Below, piece after piece: positions 36,789 through 46,442 of a DNA stretch of 64,000 bases. The DNA is from Faecalibacter sp. LW9. Its GTDB lineage: Bacteria; Bacteroidota; Bacteroidia; Flavobacteriales; Weeksellaceae. Under the pieces are notes generated by a model. The model ran no database searches. It saw only the letters and a program-made list of their open reading frames with translations, and had not been told where the DNA came from. The translations under genes were made by a program, and so were the position numbers. The first letter of the stretch is position 1; every line of letters starts with the position of its first letter. The stretch covers positions 248,001 to 312,000 of the forward strand of contig NZ_CP141062.1 in NCBI RefSeq assembly GCF_034661295.1. The letters are read 5' to 3'.

Positions 36789-38539
36789 GAAGCCGTCTCA
36801 ATATTAAAATTTGAGGCGGTTTTTTTATTTGAATTAATTTCCAATAAAATTTCATCATTTTAGAAAAGGGTAAAATTGCCCTTATGCAGCAATTTTCTTT
36901 CTTAAGTTGTGTGCTAAAGCCATTAATCCGAATTCTAACTCGGTTTTTTGGATTCCTTTTAACGAAAATCTTCTAAAATTGTTGTTGTGTTTCATTTGGG
37001 CAAATACAGGCTCTACATCGGCAGAGCGTTGTTTCCTTTTTTGTATTCCCGTTTGACTTGTGAGTAATTCCCTGATTTTTTCTTTATGTCTTTCAAGGTT
37101 ATGATTGCGTTCTATACTTCGGTTCCCCTGAGCTTTAAAGCAGACTCCCCGCAGCGGACATCCTTCGCAATTTTGAGCCTGATAATGCGATAATTGCTGT
37201 ATATATCCGGCTTGGGTTGTTTTTGTGCTTTCATGGGTTTTGTGCATTTTCTGACCAATCGGACACACATAATAATCTTCTTCTTGGTTGTAATAAAGGT
37301 TTTCTTTGCTAAAGGTTTTGTGTTTTTTTTGGTAATTTTTATCTTGTTCTTTTTCAAAAGTATTGTACTTCACATAAGCGGTCAGCTCTTCTTTTTCAAG
37401 GTAATCGTAGTTTTCTTCGCTCCCATAGCCTGCATCGGCTGTAATGTTTTCTATTTTTTTAAAGATTTCTACCCCATAAGTTTCTTTAAGATTTTCTAAG
37501 TGTGGCTTTAAAGTTTTGGTATCTGTAGGGTTTTGATGTAAAGTGTAATTAATAATGATTTGGTTTTCTGTTGATATTTGGGCGTTGTAACCAGGTTTTA
37601 ACTGTCCGTTTTGCATATGATCTTCTTTCATACGCATAAAAGTTGCATCAGGATCTGTTTTGCTGTATGAGTTTCTTTCGCCTAAAATAGCTTCTTGTTC
37701 TTCATATTTGCGAAGATTTTTTTCAAAATTTTGTTTGATGTAACGCAGTTTTGCTTTAGATTTCTTGGAAGCTTTTTCATTACCCGATAATTTGGTATCT
37801 ATCTGTTTAACGGTTTTTTGGATCACTTCCTGACTGATTTCCTTGAACTGAGGCGGTTCGGTATCAGGATCGTCATCATTAGATATACTTTGGGCATAAT
37901 TCCATAAGTCTTCTAACTGAGTAAGCATTTTAGCTTTGTTGGTTTTAATGCTTTTACCCCAAACAAAAGTGTATCTGCCTGCCTGAGCTTCTATTTTTGT
38001 GCCATCGGTATAAATTTGTTTCATTGAAATCAATCCTTCCTCTGCCAGCATCATGACCACTTGTTTAAAGATTTCTTTAAAACTATCTTTTAATTTATCA
38101 CTTCTAAATCGGTTAATGGTATTGTGATCCACAGTGCTCATTCCCGTAAGCCACATAAAGTTGATGTTTTCTCTGATAGCCAACTCTATTTTTCGTGAAG
38201 AATAAACATTACTCATATAAGCATAAATCATCACCTTTAATAACATTTTTGGATGATAACCGGATTACCTTCTTTACTGTAGGCTTTTAATAGTGGTTGG
38301 ATATTAATGGACTCTACAACTTGATCAACTACCCGAACAGGATGTTTTTCTGAAATTAAGTCGTCAAACGAATAAGGAAAAAGTGCGGTTTGACGCTGAT
38401 TGTAATGCTTGAAATTCATAGAGAAATAGATGGAATTCTTACATTAAATTTACAAAAACTACAGTAAAAATCCAACTATACAAGAACATATATATTCTAA
38501 AAAGAAAAAAAAGAAGCTGTCTAGTTTTGAGACAGCTTC
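36789..38539 (-). mobile_element. Second IS1182-type insertion sequence
   Basis: About 1750 bp. Imperfect terminal repeats: GAAGCCGTCTCAA at 36789 and, inverted, GAAGCTGTCTCAAAA ending at 38539. Both ends again form terminator-like hairpins with T runs. The left edge lies only 8 bp past the rnhB stop. The transposase is on the minus strand and frameshifted. No clear target duplication. Its ends resemble those of the element in susC, but the proteins differ widely. Confidence 0.75.
36882..38419 (-). pseudogene. IS1182-type transposase, long form, frameshifted
   Basis: Starts at 38419 (MNFKHYNQRQTALFPYSFDD). After about 51 residues the frame is lost in NPVIIQKCY-stop, while the other frame continues YHPKMLLKVMIYAYMSN to the end. 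One missing G in CCGG at 38260-38263 explains it; the restored protein is about 512 aa. It keeps the DDE residues (YTDGTKIEAQAGRY, TADAGYGSEENY, DVEPVFAQMKHN) and a Cys-rich segment (CPIGQKMH, CEGCPLRGVC). No slippery motif suggests programmed shifting. Confidence 0.85.
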
Positions 38540-38649
38540 CATTATTCGTATTCGGTATTTTATTTTTTAAAAAAACGATCATCTGATTAAACCTTTCGCG
38601 CTTTATATTGTCTAATGCTATAACAAGTTAACTACAATAGAAATTAATA

Positions 38650-41166
38650 ATGAGACTAAAAAGTTTATTTACTTTGATCTTTACACTATTTGTAATTGCC
38701 TTAAATGCGCAAGACAAATACCAAATTAAAGGGAAAGTATTATCAACCACGAATGCTCCAATAGAGTTTACCTCTGTTTCTTTAGAGACCGATAGCGAAG
38801 GAGTTGTGATGGAAGGAATGGCAGATGCAAAAGGAGAATTTGTAATCGAAGCGCCAGCAGGAGAATATATCTTAATTATCGAGCCTTTAGGGTATGATAT
38901 TATTCAAAGGGATATTAACCTAACATCGAATATTGATTTAGGTACTTTTTCTGTAAAAGTTGATGAAATTGTAAGCTTAGGTGCAGCGGTAATTACTGCA
39001 GAAAAACCTGTATACAAGGTCGAATTAGATAAAAAAGTATATGATATGGCGAGTGATCCAATGTCACAAGGTCAATCATTATCAGATGCTTTGCAAAATG
39101 TACCATCTATCCAAGTAGATGCGGAAGGAAATGTTTCGTTACGAGGAAATGATAATGTAAAATTCTTAGTGGATGGTAAACCTTCAGGTATGTTAGGGGT
39201 ATCTAGTGTTGCAGAAGCATTAAAAAATATTCCAGCGGAGAACGTTGAGCGTATTGAGGTTGTAACAAATCCATCGGCTCGTTATGAAGCTTCGGGATCT
39301 GCCGGGATTATTAATATTGTATTGAAAAAAGGAACAAATACAGGTTTCAATGGATCTGTTACATTGAATGGAGGAATTCCTGAAATGGTAGGTGTAAATG
39401 CAAATATTAATTACAAAACTAGAAAATGGAACTGGTTTGCCAATGTAGGTACTCGTTATGCCGATCGTGCGGGAGAAGGTTCTGCTTTTATGACAAGTTT
39501 TGATAATGGTTTAGTATCAGAATACCGTTCGACAGATCGTACAAATGATCGTATCCGTAGAAACTACAATGTACGTGTGGGTACGGAGTATTATATTAAT
39601 GATAATAATACAATTGGTTTATCAGCAGGATACCGTTATAACAATGGAAATAACTATTCTTTAATTGATTACAACTACTATGATCCTACAATGGCTTTCT
39701 TGTACAATGATTATAATAAACAATCGGAGAAAGAGTTAGAAAATAATTTTGATGTTGATTTAAATTATAAACACGAATTTGATAAGAAAGGTCATGAGTT
39801 ATCATTTACCGGACGTTTTTCAACTCAAAAAGAAGAAGAAGACGGATTGATTAACGGGATTTCTACACAATTTAATCCATTAACAGGAACATATGAACCT
39901 GTAAAAACAAATCGTTTAACGGATAACTTAGAAAAACAAAATACTGTGGTATTCACAGCTGATTATATCCGTCCAATTGGAGAAAAAGGGAAATTTGAAT
40001 TAGGTGCTCGTGCTGATTTTAACAACAATAAATCGGATAACCAAACGTATAATATTCAAGAGGATGGGTCATTAGTGATCAACAATGATTTCTATGCGAA
40101 TATCGATAATCAACAAAATGTTTTAGCAGCTTACGCACAATATGGAAACGCTATTGGTAAATTCCAATATTTTGCAGGATTACGTTTAGAAAGTTCTAAT
40201 ATGGATATTAAGTTCTTAACGACAAATGATCGTATTAAAAAGAACTATACGGATTTATTCCCAACAGCAACATTAAATTATACGTTTAATGAAAAGAATG
40301 AATTACAATTAAGTTATTCTAAACGTATTCGTCGTCCAATGGGATTCATGTTAAATCCATTTTTCTCTGCAACAGATGACCGTAATATTCGAAGAGGTAA
40401 TCCAAATTTAGATCCAACATATACTAACTCATTTGAATTATCTTACATTACGACTATTGGTAAATTAATGATTACTCCAAGTGTTTTCTACCAAAAAACA
40501 ACTGATATGATTAATCAGTTCCAACGTCAAAGCTTTAACGATAATGGTGAGAGAATATTTATTACTCGACCAATTAATGTTGGAGAAGAGCAACGCTACG
40601 GATTAGATTTAACTACAACTTATCGTCCATTTAGATGGTGGAATTTAATGTTAAATGTGAATTTATTTGGATATGATCGTATAGGTTTCTACCAAGAAAC
40701 AAATGAATATAGAGATCCAGAAACAGGAGCAATGTTAACGAAAGTGGATTCTCAAGATTTTTCTGGAGATGGATTTAGTTCAAGAGGACGTTTATCATCT
40801 AACTTTACATTACCAGCAGATTTCAAAATCCAAGTTGCTGCCAACTATATGGGAGCTATCGAAACTGCTCAACAAAAAATAGAAGATAACTTATCAATGG
40901 ATTTCTCTTTATCAAAAGATTTATTCAATAAGAAAGCAACTTTAGCATTTAATATCCGTGACGTTTTTGATTCAAGAAAACGAGAAATGACTCAATTTGC
41001 AAACGATTATACAAATTACGAAAGTATGCGTTGGATGGTTAGATCTTGGAACTTATCATTTACATACCGTTTCAAAAATACAAATGAAGGAAAAGGTAGA
41101 GATAAGCAACAACGTCCTGATGGAGAAGAAATGATGGGTGAAGGAGGTGAAATGGGAGGTTTCTAA
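38650..41166 (+). CDS. TonB-dependent receptor with carboxypeptidase-D-like domain (OMP_b-brl_3 type)
   Basis: 838 aa. Signal peptide (to LNAQ, residue 20), a CarboxypepD_reg-like domain (YQIKGKVLSTTNAPIEFTSVSLE, about 25-105), and a plug domain (LSDALQNVPSIQVDAEGNVSLRG, VTNPSARYEASGSAGIINIVLKKG, about 125-235). Then comes a long barrel (PF14905-like), with repeated aromatic-ended strands and SYSKRIRRPMGFMLNPFFS. The tail after the last strand is acidic and Gly/Glu/Met-rich. Likely energised uptake of an unknown ligand; no SusD partner gene is adjacent. It ends in a strong terminator. Confidence 0.88.
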   Translation: MRLKSLFTLIFTLFVIALNAQDKYQIKGKVLSTTNAPIEFTSVSLETDSEGVVMEGMADAKGEFVIEAPAGEYILIIEPLGYDIIQRDINLTSNIDLGTFSVKVDEIVSLGAAVITAEKPVYKVELDKKVYDMASDPMSQGQSLSDALQNVPSIQVDAEGNVSLRGNDNVKFLVDGKPSGMLGVSSVAEALKNIPAENVERIEVVTNPSARYEASGSAGIINIVLKKGTNTGFNGSVTLNGGIPEMVGVNANINYKTRKWNWFANVGTRYADRAGEGSAFMTSFDNGLVSEYRSTDRTNDRIRRNYNVRVGTEYYINDNNTIGLSAGYRYNNGNNYSLIDYNYYDPTMAFLYNDYNKQSEKELENNFDVDLNYKHEFDKKGHELSFTGRFSTQKEEEDGLINGISTQFNPLTGTYEPVKTNRLTDNLEKQNTVVFTADYIRPIGEKGKFELGARADFNNNKSDNQTYNIQEDGSLVINNDFYANIDNQQNVLAAYAQYGNAIGKFQYFAGLRLESSNMDIKFLTTNDRIKKNYTDLFPTATLNYTFNEKNELQLSYSKRIRRPMGFMLNPFFSATDDRNIRRGNPNLDPTYTNSFELSYITTIGKLMITPSVFYQKTTDMINQFQRQSFNDNGERIFITRPINVGEEQRYGLDLTTTYRPFRWWNLMLNVNLFGYDRIGFYQETNEYRDPETGAMLTKVDSQDFSGDGFSSRGRLSSNFTLPADFKIQVAANYMGAIETAQQKIEDNLSMDFSLSKDLFNKKATLAFNIRDVFDSRKREMTQFANDYTNYESMRWMVRSWNLSFTYRFKNTNEGKGRDKQQRPDGEEMMGEGGEMGGF

Positions 41167-41200
41167 CGCATTCTATTTACGATACATCAAATACATATTA

Positions 41201-41233
41201 AAAAGGTTCTGAGATTATTATTCAGAACCTTTT
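41201..41233 (+). terminator. Terminator after the TonB-dependent receptor
   Basis: 12-bp stem AAAAGGTTCTGA/TCAGAACCTTTT followed by T8. Confidence 0.9.
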
Positions 41234-41259
41234 TTTTGTTTCTATACATTAATAAAAAA

Positions 41260-41285
41260 ATCCGAATACCAAATGGTATTCGGAT
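41260..41285 (-). terminator. Terminator after mscL
   Basis: Perfect 11-bp stem ATCCGAATACC/GGTATTCGGAT, 4-nt loop, T run on the minus strand. Confidence 0.85.
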
Positions 41286-41306
41286 GAATATTTATATGAA
41301 ACTGAA

Positions 41307-41693
41307 TTATTTTTGATTCTTTAATAAATCGCGAATTTCAGCTAATAATTCTTCTTGCGTTGGTCCAGCTGGAGCTTCTGGTTCTGCAGGAGCTTCTCTT
41401 TTTAACTTGTTAATTCCTTTGATCATTACAAATAATGCAAAAGCTACAACGATAAATGAGATCGCAGCTGAAATAAATAAACCATATTTGATGGCTGTAC
41501 CAGGAATTACTAAATCTGCTAAATTATCCAACTGTAATGTTTCTAATGTTGGAGTTAATATTGCAGGAGTAATAATATCTTCTACTAAAGAAGTGACAAT
41601 CTTACCAAATGCACCACCGATCACTACACCGACAGCTAAGTCTACTACGTTTCCTTTAACAGCAAACTCTTTAAATTCTTGAAAAAATCCCAT
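41307..41693 (-). CDS. mscL: Large-conductance mechanosensitive channel
   Basis: 128 aa. MscL opens under membrane tension to release solutes during osmotic down-shock. The amphipathic N terminus GFFQEFKEFAVKGNVVDLAVGVVIGGAFGKIV is the conserved pore helix; the second helix is around residues 70-92, and the cytoplasmic bundle at the C terminus (PTQEELLAEIRDLL) is complete. 16 bp after lgt; probably one operon yidD-lgt-mscL ended by the hairpin at 41260. Confidence 0.96.
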   Translation of the reverse strand: MGFFQEFKEFAVKGNVVDLAVGVVIGGAFGKIVTSLVEDIITPAILTPTLETLQLDNLADLVIPGTAIKYGLFISAAISFIVVAFALFVMIKGINKLKREAPAEPEAPAGPTQEELLAEIRDLLKNQK

Positions 41694-41709
41694 AAGTTTA
41701 ATAAATATT

Positions 41710-42594
41710 TTAGTTGATAAATGTTCTATTTTTTGATGAGTTAAAGAAATAGAATCCTAAAATCATAAATGGTATACTTAAAATTTGACCATTGTTTAAT
41801 CCAATATTAAGTGCTTCTGCAACCGCTTCTGTCCCTTGATCTTCTTTAAAGAACTCAACAACAAAGCGTATTAAAAATAAGAAAAATAAGAAGATTCCAA
41901 ATAATGCTCCCATATCTTTTTTCTTATCCGTTTGATTGTATACGTATAACATGACAAAACCTAAGATTACATATCCTATAGCTTCATATAATTGCGCAGG
42001 GTGTCTAGCAACAATCGCACCATATCCTGAACTTTGATTATGGAATTTTACTGCCCATGGTAAATCGGATGCTTTACCAACAATTTCAGAATTATAAAAG
42101 TTTCCGACTCGTACTGCTGCACCTCCAAAGGGTACTACCGTTGCAATACGATCCAACAACCATAGGACATTACGTTTGGTGTATTTTCTTGAAAATAAAA
42201 TTGCTGAAAGGATCACTCCAATTGCGGCTCCATGACTAGCTAATCCACTAAAGCCAACAAATTCATAATCTTTTAAAAGTCCAAATAAAGCAGTTTCTCC
42301 AGGAGAATATGCTACAGGTAGAAAAACTTCGATTGGTCGTTCTATAAAAGCGGATGGATCGTAGAAAAGATACTCTCCTAGACGAGCACCCCCAATGGCT
42401 CCAATAAAGATGTAAAGAAATAAAGGGTCTAACCATTCTTTTTTCTCTTTTTCTTTTTTAAAGATATTGGCCATTAAATACCAACCTATCACAAAGGCTA
42501 AAATCCAACATAAGCTATAAATGTGAATTTTAAATGATCCGATTTCAAATAAATATGGCGATGGTTGCCAATCAATGTAAGCGAGTAAATTCAT
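41710..42594 (-). CDS. lgt: Prolipoprotein diacylglyceryl transferase
   Basis: 294 aa with seven membrane helices. Transfers diacylglycerol from phosphatidylglycerol to the lipobox Cys of prolipoproteins, the step before LspA (also in this window). The Lgt signature region [21 protein letters not shown] contains the conserved Arg/Asn/Glu, and [13 protein letters not shown] carries the key His. The start codon overlaps the yidD stop by 4 bp (ATGA). Confidence 0.95.
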   Translation of the reverse strand: MNLLAYIDWQPSPYLFEIGSFKIHIYSLCWILAFVIGWYLMANIFKKEKEKKEWLDPLFLYIFIGAIGGARLGEYLFYDPSAFIERPIEVFLPVAYSPGETALFGLLKDYEFVGFSGLASHGAAIGVILSAILFSRKYTKRNVLWLLDRIATVVPFGGAAVRVGNFYNSEIVGKASDLPWAVKFHNQSSGYGAIVARHPAQLYEAIGYVILGFVMLYVYNQTDKKKDMGALFGIFLFFLFLIRFVVEFFKEDQGTEAVAEALNIGLNNGQILSIPFMILGFYFFNSSKNRTFIN

Positions 42595-42833
42595 TCTGTA
42601 TTGTTATTTTTTTTAGGTACTGGGTCATATCCATGTCCTCCCCAAGGATGACAACGACCAATTCTCTTTGTTCCGAGCCATAATCCTTTTAACAAACCAT
42701 GCTCTTTCAGTGCTTCAATCATATAAGAAGAACAAGTGGGTTGATAGCGGCAATTACTACCCATCCAAGGTGAGATGGCATATTGATAAAACCGTACCAA
42801 TAGTATGAATGGTTTAATTAAAAAATTATTCAT
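42591..42833 (-). CDS. yidD: YidD membrane-protein insertion efficiency factor
   Basis: 80 aa. The family pattern is complete: [28 protein letters not shown], then [20 protein letters not shown], with the three conserved Cys. YidD sits at the inner face of the membrane near YidC and helps insertion. It is usually next to rnpA/yidC; here it leads lgt and mscL. Confidence 0.95.
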   Translation of the reverse strand: MNNFLIKPFILLVRFYQYAISPWMGSNCRYQPTCSSYMIEALKEHGLLKGLWLGTKRIGRCHPWGGHGYDPVPKKNNNTE

Positions 42834-42873
42834 CGGGCAAAGGTAATGATATCAGATATATAAATATACAAAA

Positions 42874-42895
42874 AACTCTTACCGAAGTAAGAGTT
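42874..42895 (-). terminator. Terminator after the thioredoxin-like gene
   Basis: 9-bp stem AACTCTTAC/GTAAGAGTT, tetraloop, T run on the minus strand. Confidence 0.85.
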
Positions 42896-42916
42896 GTTGA
42901 GTTTGTATCTTAAGGA

Positions 42917-43423
42917 TTATTTTTTAATGTAAGAAGCAGGATCTAATGCTTTGTATGACCAGCTTTGTAAAAAACTCAATACTTCTTTCGGATCATGACC
43001 TTTCACTTCTTTGCTTTCTAAATAAGCAGAATTTTGAGTATGAAGTAAATTTCCATTTTGATCTAAAATAACAAATACTGGAAATCCGAATCGTTCAGGA
43101 TGTTTTAAAGATGCTAATACCTCATCATTTTTATTTTTTGGTGAATAATTGACGTGTACCACTTCATAGTTTTCGTTTAAATATGAATTGATTTCTTCAT
43201 TTTTTTGAGTTAGCTCGTTAAACATTATACACCATGCACACCAGTTTCCACCTATTTGTAATAAGACATGTTTCTTTTGGGTTGATGCTTTTGCTACAGC
43301 ATCATTGATTTGTTGTTGCGCATTTGCTGATTCGTCATATATTTTTTTCTTCTCAGCAGTTTGTGCAAAAGCAAGGCTTAATGTCATTAAGAAAGCTCCG
43401 AATACGAAAGAAAATCTTTTCAT
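42917..43423 (-). CDS. Periplasmic thioredoxin-like protein
   Basis: 168 aa with signal peptide (to LAFAQ, residue 21). Thioredoxin-fold with active site WCAWC at about residues 62-66, a cis-Pro region FPVFVILDQNG, and an acidic helical C terminus. Similar to thioredoxin-7-type secreted proteins that reduce or isomerise disulfides in the periplasm. The target is unknown. Transcribed alone. Confidence 0.85.
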   Translation of the reverse strand: MKRFSFVFGAFLMTLSLAFAQTAEKKKIYDESANAQQQINDAVAKASTQKKHVLLQIGGNWCAWCIMFNELTQKNEEINSYLNENYEVVHVNYSPKNKNDEVLASLKHPERFGFPVFVILDQNGNLLHTQNSAYLESKEVKGHDPKEVLSFLQSWSYKALDPASYIKK

Positions 43424-43465
43424 TTGAATAAGTATTTATTGAAGCTCTAAAGTTATAAAAAATCA

Positions 43466-43481
43466 AGCCAAAGTTATGGCT
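43466..43481 (-). terminator. Possible weak terminator
   Basis: 5-bp stem AGCCA/TGGCT with a 6-nt loop and a TTGATTTTTT tail on the minus strand, 4 bp past the next gene's stop. Confidence 0.4.
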
Positions 43482-43485
43482 AGAC

Positions 43486-43911
43486 CTATTTTTTGATTAA
43501 ATTATAGTATGAATTTTGCTTTGCTTGTAATAATTCTACATCTTGTTTGGGTGAAGGAAAATGATTCGGTTCAGTCGTCGAAAAATAGAATTTAGATTCA
43601 AATGCTAAAAGATCTAATTCTAATTGGTATTGGTTGATTCGGGTATGTATTTGGTTTGAATAGTAATTGATTAATTGATCATATTGTTCAGCTAATTCAC
43701 TATTCATCAAAATAAACGATTTGAATTCTTGTATTTCTTCCAAGAATTGAATGATCTGATGCGAAATTTTCATTTGTTTCGCACGTAATTCTTTTTGCTT
43801 AGAGTAAAGGTCAGAAGTCAACAATTGTTGATTAATTGCACGATGTCTATCTGTTAAGATTAATGCACATTCTAAAGCTTTTTTCATCATTCTCATATTT
43901 TGTTGGTACAA
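43486..43911 (-). CDS. Small helical protein of unknown function
   Basis: Up to 141 aa, almost wholly helical, with a likely coiled coil from residue 35 to 110 (KQKELRAKQMKISHQIIQFLEEIQEF). No signal peptide or membrane segment. Three alternative starts (ATG at 43911, 43893 or 43887) are near each other. Divergent from rarA. I recognise no family, and coding status rests on length and composition only. Confidence 0.5.
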   Translation of the reverse strand: MYQQNMRMMKKALECALILTDRHRAINQQLLTSDLYSKQKELRAKQMKISHQIIQFLEEIQEFKSFILMNSELAEQYDQLINYYSNQIHTRINQYQLELDLLAFESKFYFSTTEPNHFPSPKQDVELLQAKQNSYYNLIKK

Positions 43912-43954
43912 ATAAACAATTGTATCATGACAAAATATGTCGTTGAAAATGGGA

Positions 43955-43988
43955 TTGAAAATTTAATATAAAACTTTAACTAAATTTG
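43955..43988 (+). promoter_or_regulatory. rarA promoter
   Basis: TTG at 43955-43957 and a perfect TAAATTTG box at 43981-43988, 23 nt apart; the ATG follows 20 bp later. Confidence 0.6.
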
Positions 43989-44008
43989 AAAAAGTAAAAT
44001 TTCGAGTT

Positions 44009-45286
44009 ATGAATATGCCACTTGCTGAACGAATGCGTCCACGTACATTAGAAGATTATATCAATCAAAAACATTTAGTCGGACCTAATGGTCCAATTGC
44101 GATGATGTTGAAAAATGATTTGATTGCTTCAATGATTTTCTGGGGACCTCCAGGTACAGGAAAAACTACATTAGCGCAATTGGTTTCTGAACTATCAGGT
44201 CGCCCATTTTACACATTAAGCGCCATTAATGCTGGCGTTAAAGAAGTACGAGAAGTCATTGAAAAAGCGAAAGGGCAAAATTTATTTTCAGGTGGTAAAA
44301 ATCCAATCTTATTTATAGATGAGATTCATCGATTCAATAAAACTCAACAAGATAGTTTATTAGGTGCAGTAGAAAAAGGTTGGATTACACTAATTGGAGC
44401 GACAACTGAAAATCCAAGTTTCGAAGTGGTTCCGGCCTAATTATCAAGAGCTCAAGTGTACACAATAAAATCCTTGGATCGTGAAGATTTGGAGGGATTA
44501 ATTGCACGAGCTTTAATAAAGGATGATTATTTATCCAAAAAAAATATAACGATTCATGAATCAAACGTGTTGATTCGATATTCGGGTGGTGATGCGAGAA
44601 AACTTTTAAATGGATTAGAGTTGGTTGTCAATAGTTTTGGGAACGATGAAGAAATTATTATTACAGATGAAATTGTGACGACCCGAATTCAACAAAATCT
44701 TGCACGATATGACAAATCGGGAGAACAACATTATGATATTATTTCAGCATTTATTAAATCGATTCGAGGTTCGGATCCGAATGGTGCAGTTTATTGGTTG
44801 GCTCGAATGATAGAAGGAGGAGAAGATTTAAAATTTATTGCTCGACGATTATTAATTGCGGCATCTGAAGATATTGGGAATGCTAACCCCACAGCGATGA
44901 TTTTAGCAAACAATACGTTTCAAGCAGTTTCGGTTGTTGGATATCCTGAATCTCGAATATTATTAAGTCAATGTGCAATTTATTTGCCAATTCACCCAAA
45001 AGTAATTCTACTTTATACCATTAATAAAGCGCAACAGATAGTGAAGCAAACCGGAGATTTGCCAGTTCCTTTACATTTGCGCAATGCTCCAACAAAGTTG
45101 ATGAAGCAAATGGATTACGGCAAAGAGTATATGTATGCTCATGATTATGATAATAATTTTGCTTATCAAGAATATTTACCTGACGAATTAAAGGGAGCTA
45201 CATTTTATGAACCAGGTAATAATAAAAGAGAACAACAAGATAAATTTTCGCTGAATCAAAAATGGCGAGGAAAATATGGGTATTAA
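44009..45286 (+). pseudogene. rarA: RarA/MgsA-type replication AAA+ ATPase gene with an in-frame ochre stop
   Basis: Replication-associated recombination protein A, a clamp-loader-like ATPase acting at stalled forks. MPLAERMRPRTLEDYINQKHL, Walker A GPPGTGKTTL, Walker B ILFIDEIHRF and sensor GATTENPSFEV lie before a TAA at 44438-44440 (codon 144). The same frame continues at once with LSRAQVYTIKSLDREDL and runs to the normal C terminus, for 425 aa in all. A Leu (TTA) belongs at the stop. A single T-to-A change, or a base-call error, explains it. The N-terminal piece alone lacks the lid and tetramerisation parts. Confidence 0.88.
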
Positions 45287-45350
45287 ATTTAATTCGTTTT
45301 AACGAAGTACTTCGGACTTTATTTGTAAATTTAGTAGACAATACGAGGCA

Positions 45351-45770
45351 ATGAAGCAAATACAAATTATTAACGGTCCCAATCTAAATTTATTAGGTGT
45401 AAGAGAGCCTGAAATTTACGGAACTCAAACTTTTGAGGATTTTTTTATCGAAATCAGAAAACAATTTCCAGATTGTTCGATTCATTATTATCAATCCAAT
45501 CATGAAGGGGATTTGATTGATTTGATCCACAAGGTGGGATTTTCTTATGATGGAATTGTATTGAATGCAGGTGCATATACTCATTATTCTTATGCTTTAG
45601 CAGATGCTATTAAAGCTGTGAAGACTCCAGTGGTTGAGGTACATATCTCTGATATTTATGCCAGAGAAGGTTTTCGTGCCACAAGTGTAACAGGAGTTAA
45701 TTGTATCAAAATTATATCGGGTAAAGGATTGCCTGGCTATATCGAAGCTATTAAAGAATTCATTAAATAA
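45351..45770 (+). CDS. aroQ: 3-dehydroquinate dehydratase, type II
   Basis: 139 aa. Third step of the shikimate pathway: trans-dehydration of 3-dehydroquinate. The type II pattern is clear: IINGPNLNLLGVREPEIYG with the catalytic Tyr, YYQSNHEGDLID, LNAGAYTHYSYALADAI, and VEVHISDIYAREGFRATSV with the catalytic His. Dodecameric cytoplasmic enzyme in the family. Single gene with terminator. Confidence 0.97.
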   Translation: MKQIQIINGPNLNLLGVREPEIYGTQTFEDFFIEIRKQFPDCSIHYYQSNHEGDLIDLIHKVGFSYDGIVLNAGAYTHYSYALADAIKAVKTPVVEVHISDIYAREGFRATSVTGVNCIKIISGKGLPGYIEAIKEFIK

Positions 45771-45772
45771 AC

Positions 45773-45801
45773 AAAAAGGCTGATCAATGATCAGCCTTTT
45801 T
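45773..45801. terminator. Terminator between aroQ and engB
   Basis: 13-bp perfect stem AAAAAGGCTGATC/GATCAGCCTTTTT with a 3-nt loop. It reaches the engB stop codon and can serve both convergent genes. Confidence 0.9.
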
Positions 45802-46436
45802 TAATATTCTTTTTTGTATTGTTCTTTTTTAAATTCGTCCACCAAATGTTCATTCAGACTTTCGATGTATCCTAAGATTTCTAATTTTCCAATTTGACTA
45901 CTTGACGAACTAGAGAAAATAACGGGTAATTCTTCCCATGTTTTTAATAATTCATTTTTGTAGTTATTTAAATTCTTTTGGAATTCAGTACTCGATAATT
46001 TATCCAGTTTAGTAAATACAATTGAAAAAGGAATTCCTTTATTTCCTAACCATTGCATAAACTGTAAATCGATTTGTTGAGGTTTATGTCTCGAATCGAT
46101 TAGTAAGAATACATTCACTAAGTTTTTACGAAACTCGATATAATCATAAATCATACGATTAAAACCACCTCGAACTCCTTTCGGGGCTTTGGCAAAACCA
46201 TAACCCGGTAAATCCGTAAGATACCAAGTGTCGTCCATTTCAAACGTATTAATTAATTGCGTTTTACCTGGAGTAGCCGAAGTTTTTGCTAATGATTTTT
46301 TATTCGCTAACATATTTATTAACGAAGATTTTCCAACATTAGACCTTCCAATAAATGCATACTCCGGTTTGAATGGAGGAGGACATTCTGTATATTTTTG
46401 CGAACTTTTAAGAAATTCAGCTTTCTTAATCATCAT
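45801..46436 (-). CDS. engB: Ribosome-biogenesis GTPase EngB (YsxC)
   Basis: 211 aa. TRAFAC-class GTPase needed for late 50S assembly. G1 is FIGRSNVGKSSLIN (about residues 29-42), G2 lies around TSATPGKTQ, G3 is LTDLPGYGFAKAP, G4 is FTKLDKL and G5 is FSSSSSSQIGK. C terminus slightly long and Lys-rich. It lies 6 bp after the hydrolase gene, so both are probably one unit. Confidence 0.96.
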   Translation of the reverse strand: MMIKKAEFLKSSQKYTECPPPFKPEYAFIGRSNVGKSSLINMLANKKSLAKTSATPGKTQLINTFEMDDTWYLTDLPGYGFAKAPKGVRGGFNRMIYDYIEFRKNLVNVFLLIDSRHKPQQIDLQFMQWLGNKGIPFSIVFTKLDKLSSTEFQKNLNNYKNELLKTWEELPVIFSSSSSSQIGKLEILGYIESLNEHLVDEFKKEQYKKEY

Positions 46437-46442
46437 AATTTA

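Noticed and set aside
38237-38419. Programmed frameshift in the second IS transposase
   Set aside because: The break lies in CCGGTTATC with no slippery run, and IS1182-type relatives (including the copy at 33568) use a single frame. A one-base loss fits better.
41260-41285. Possible small RNA or attenuator between the TonB-dependent receptor and mscL
   Set aside because: Two back-to-back terminators of convergent genes explain both hairpins fully.
43440-43510. Longer hairpin around AAAAAATCAAGCC...TTTTTTGATT
   Set aside because: The outer segments are not complementary in the needed orientation; only the 5-bp AGCCA/TGGCT stem holds.
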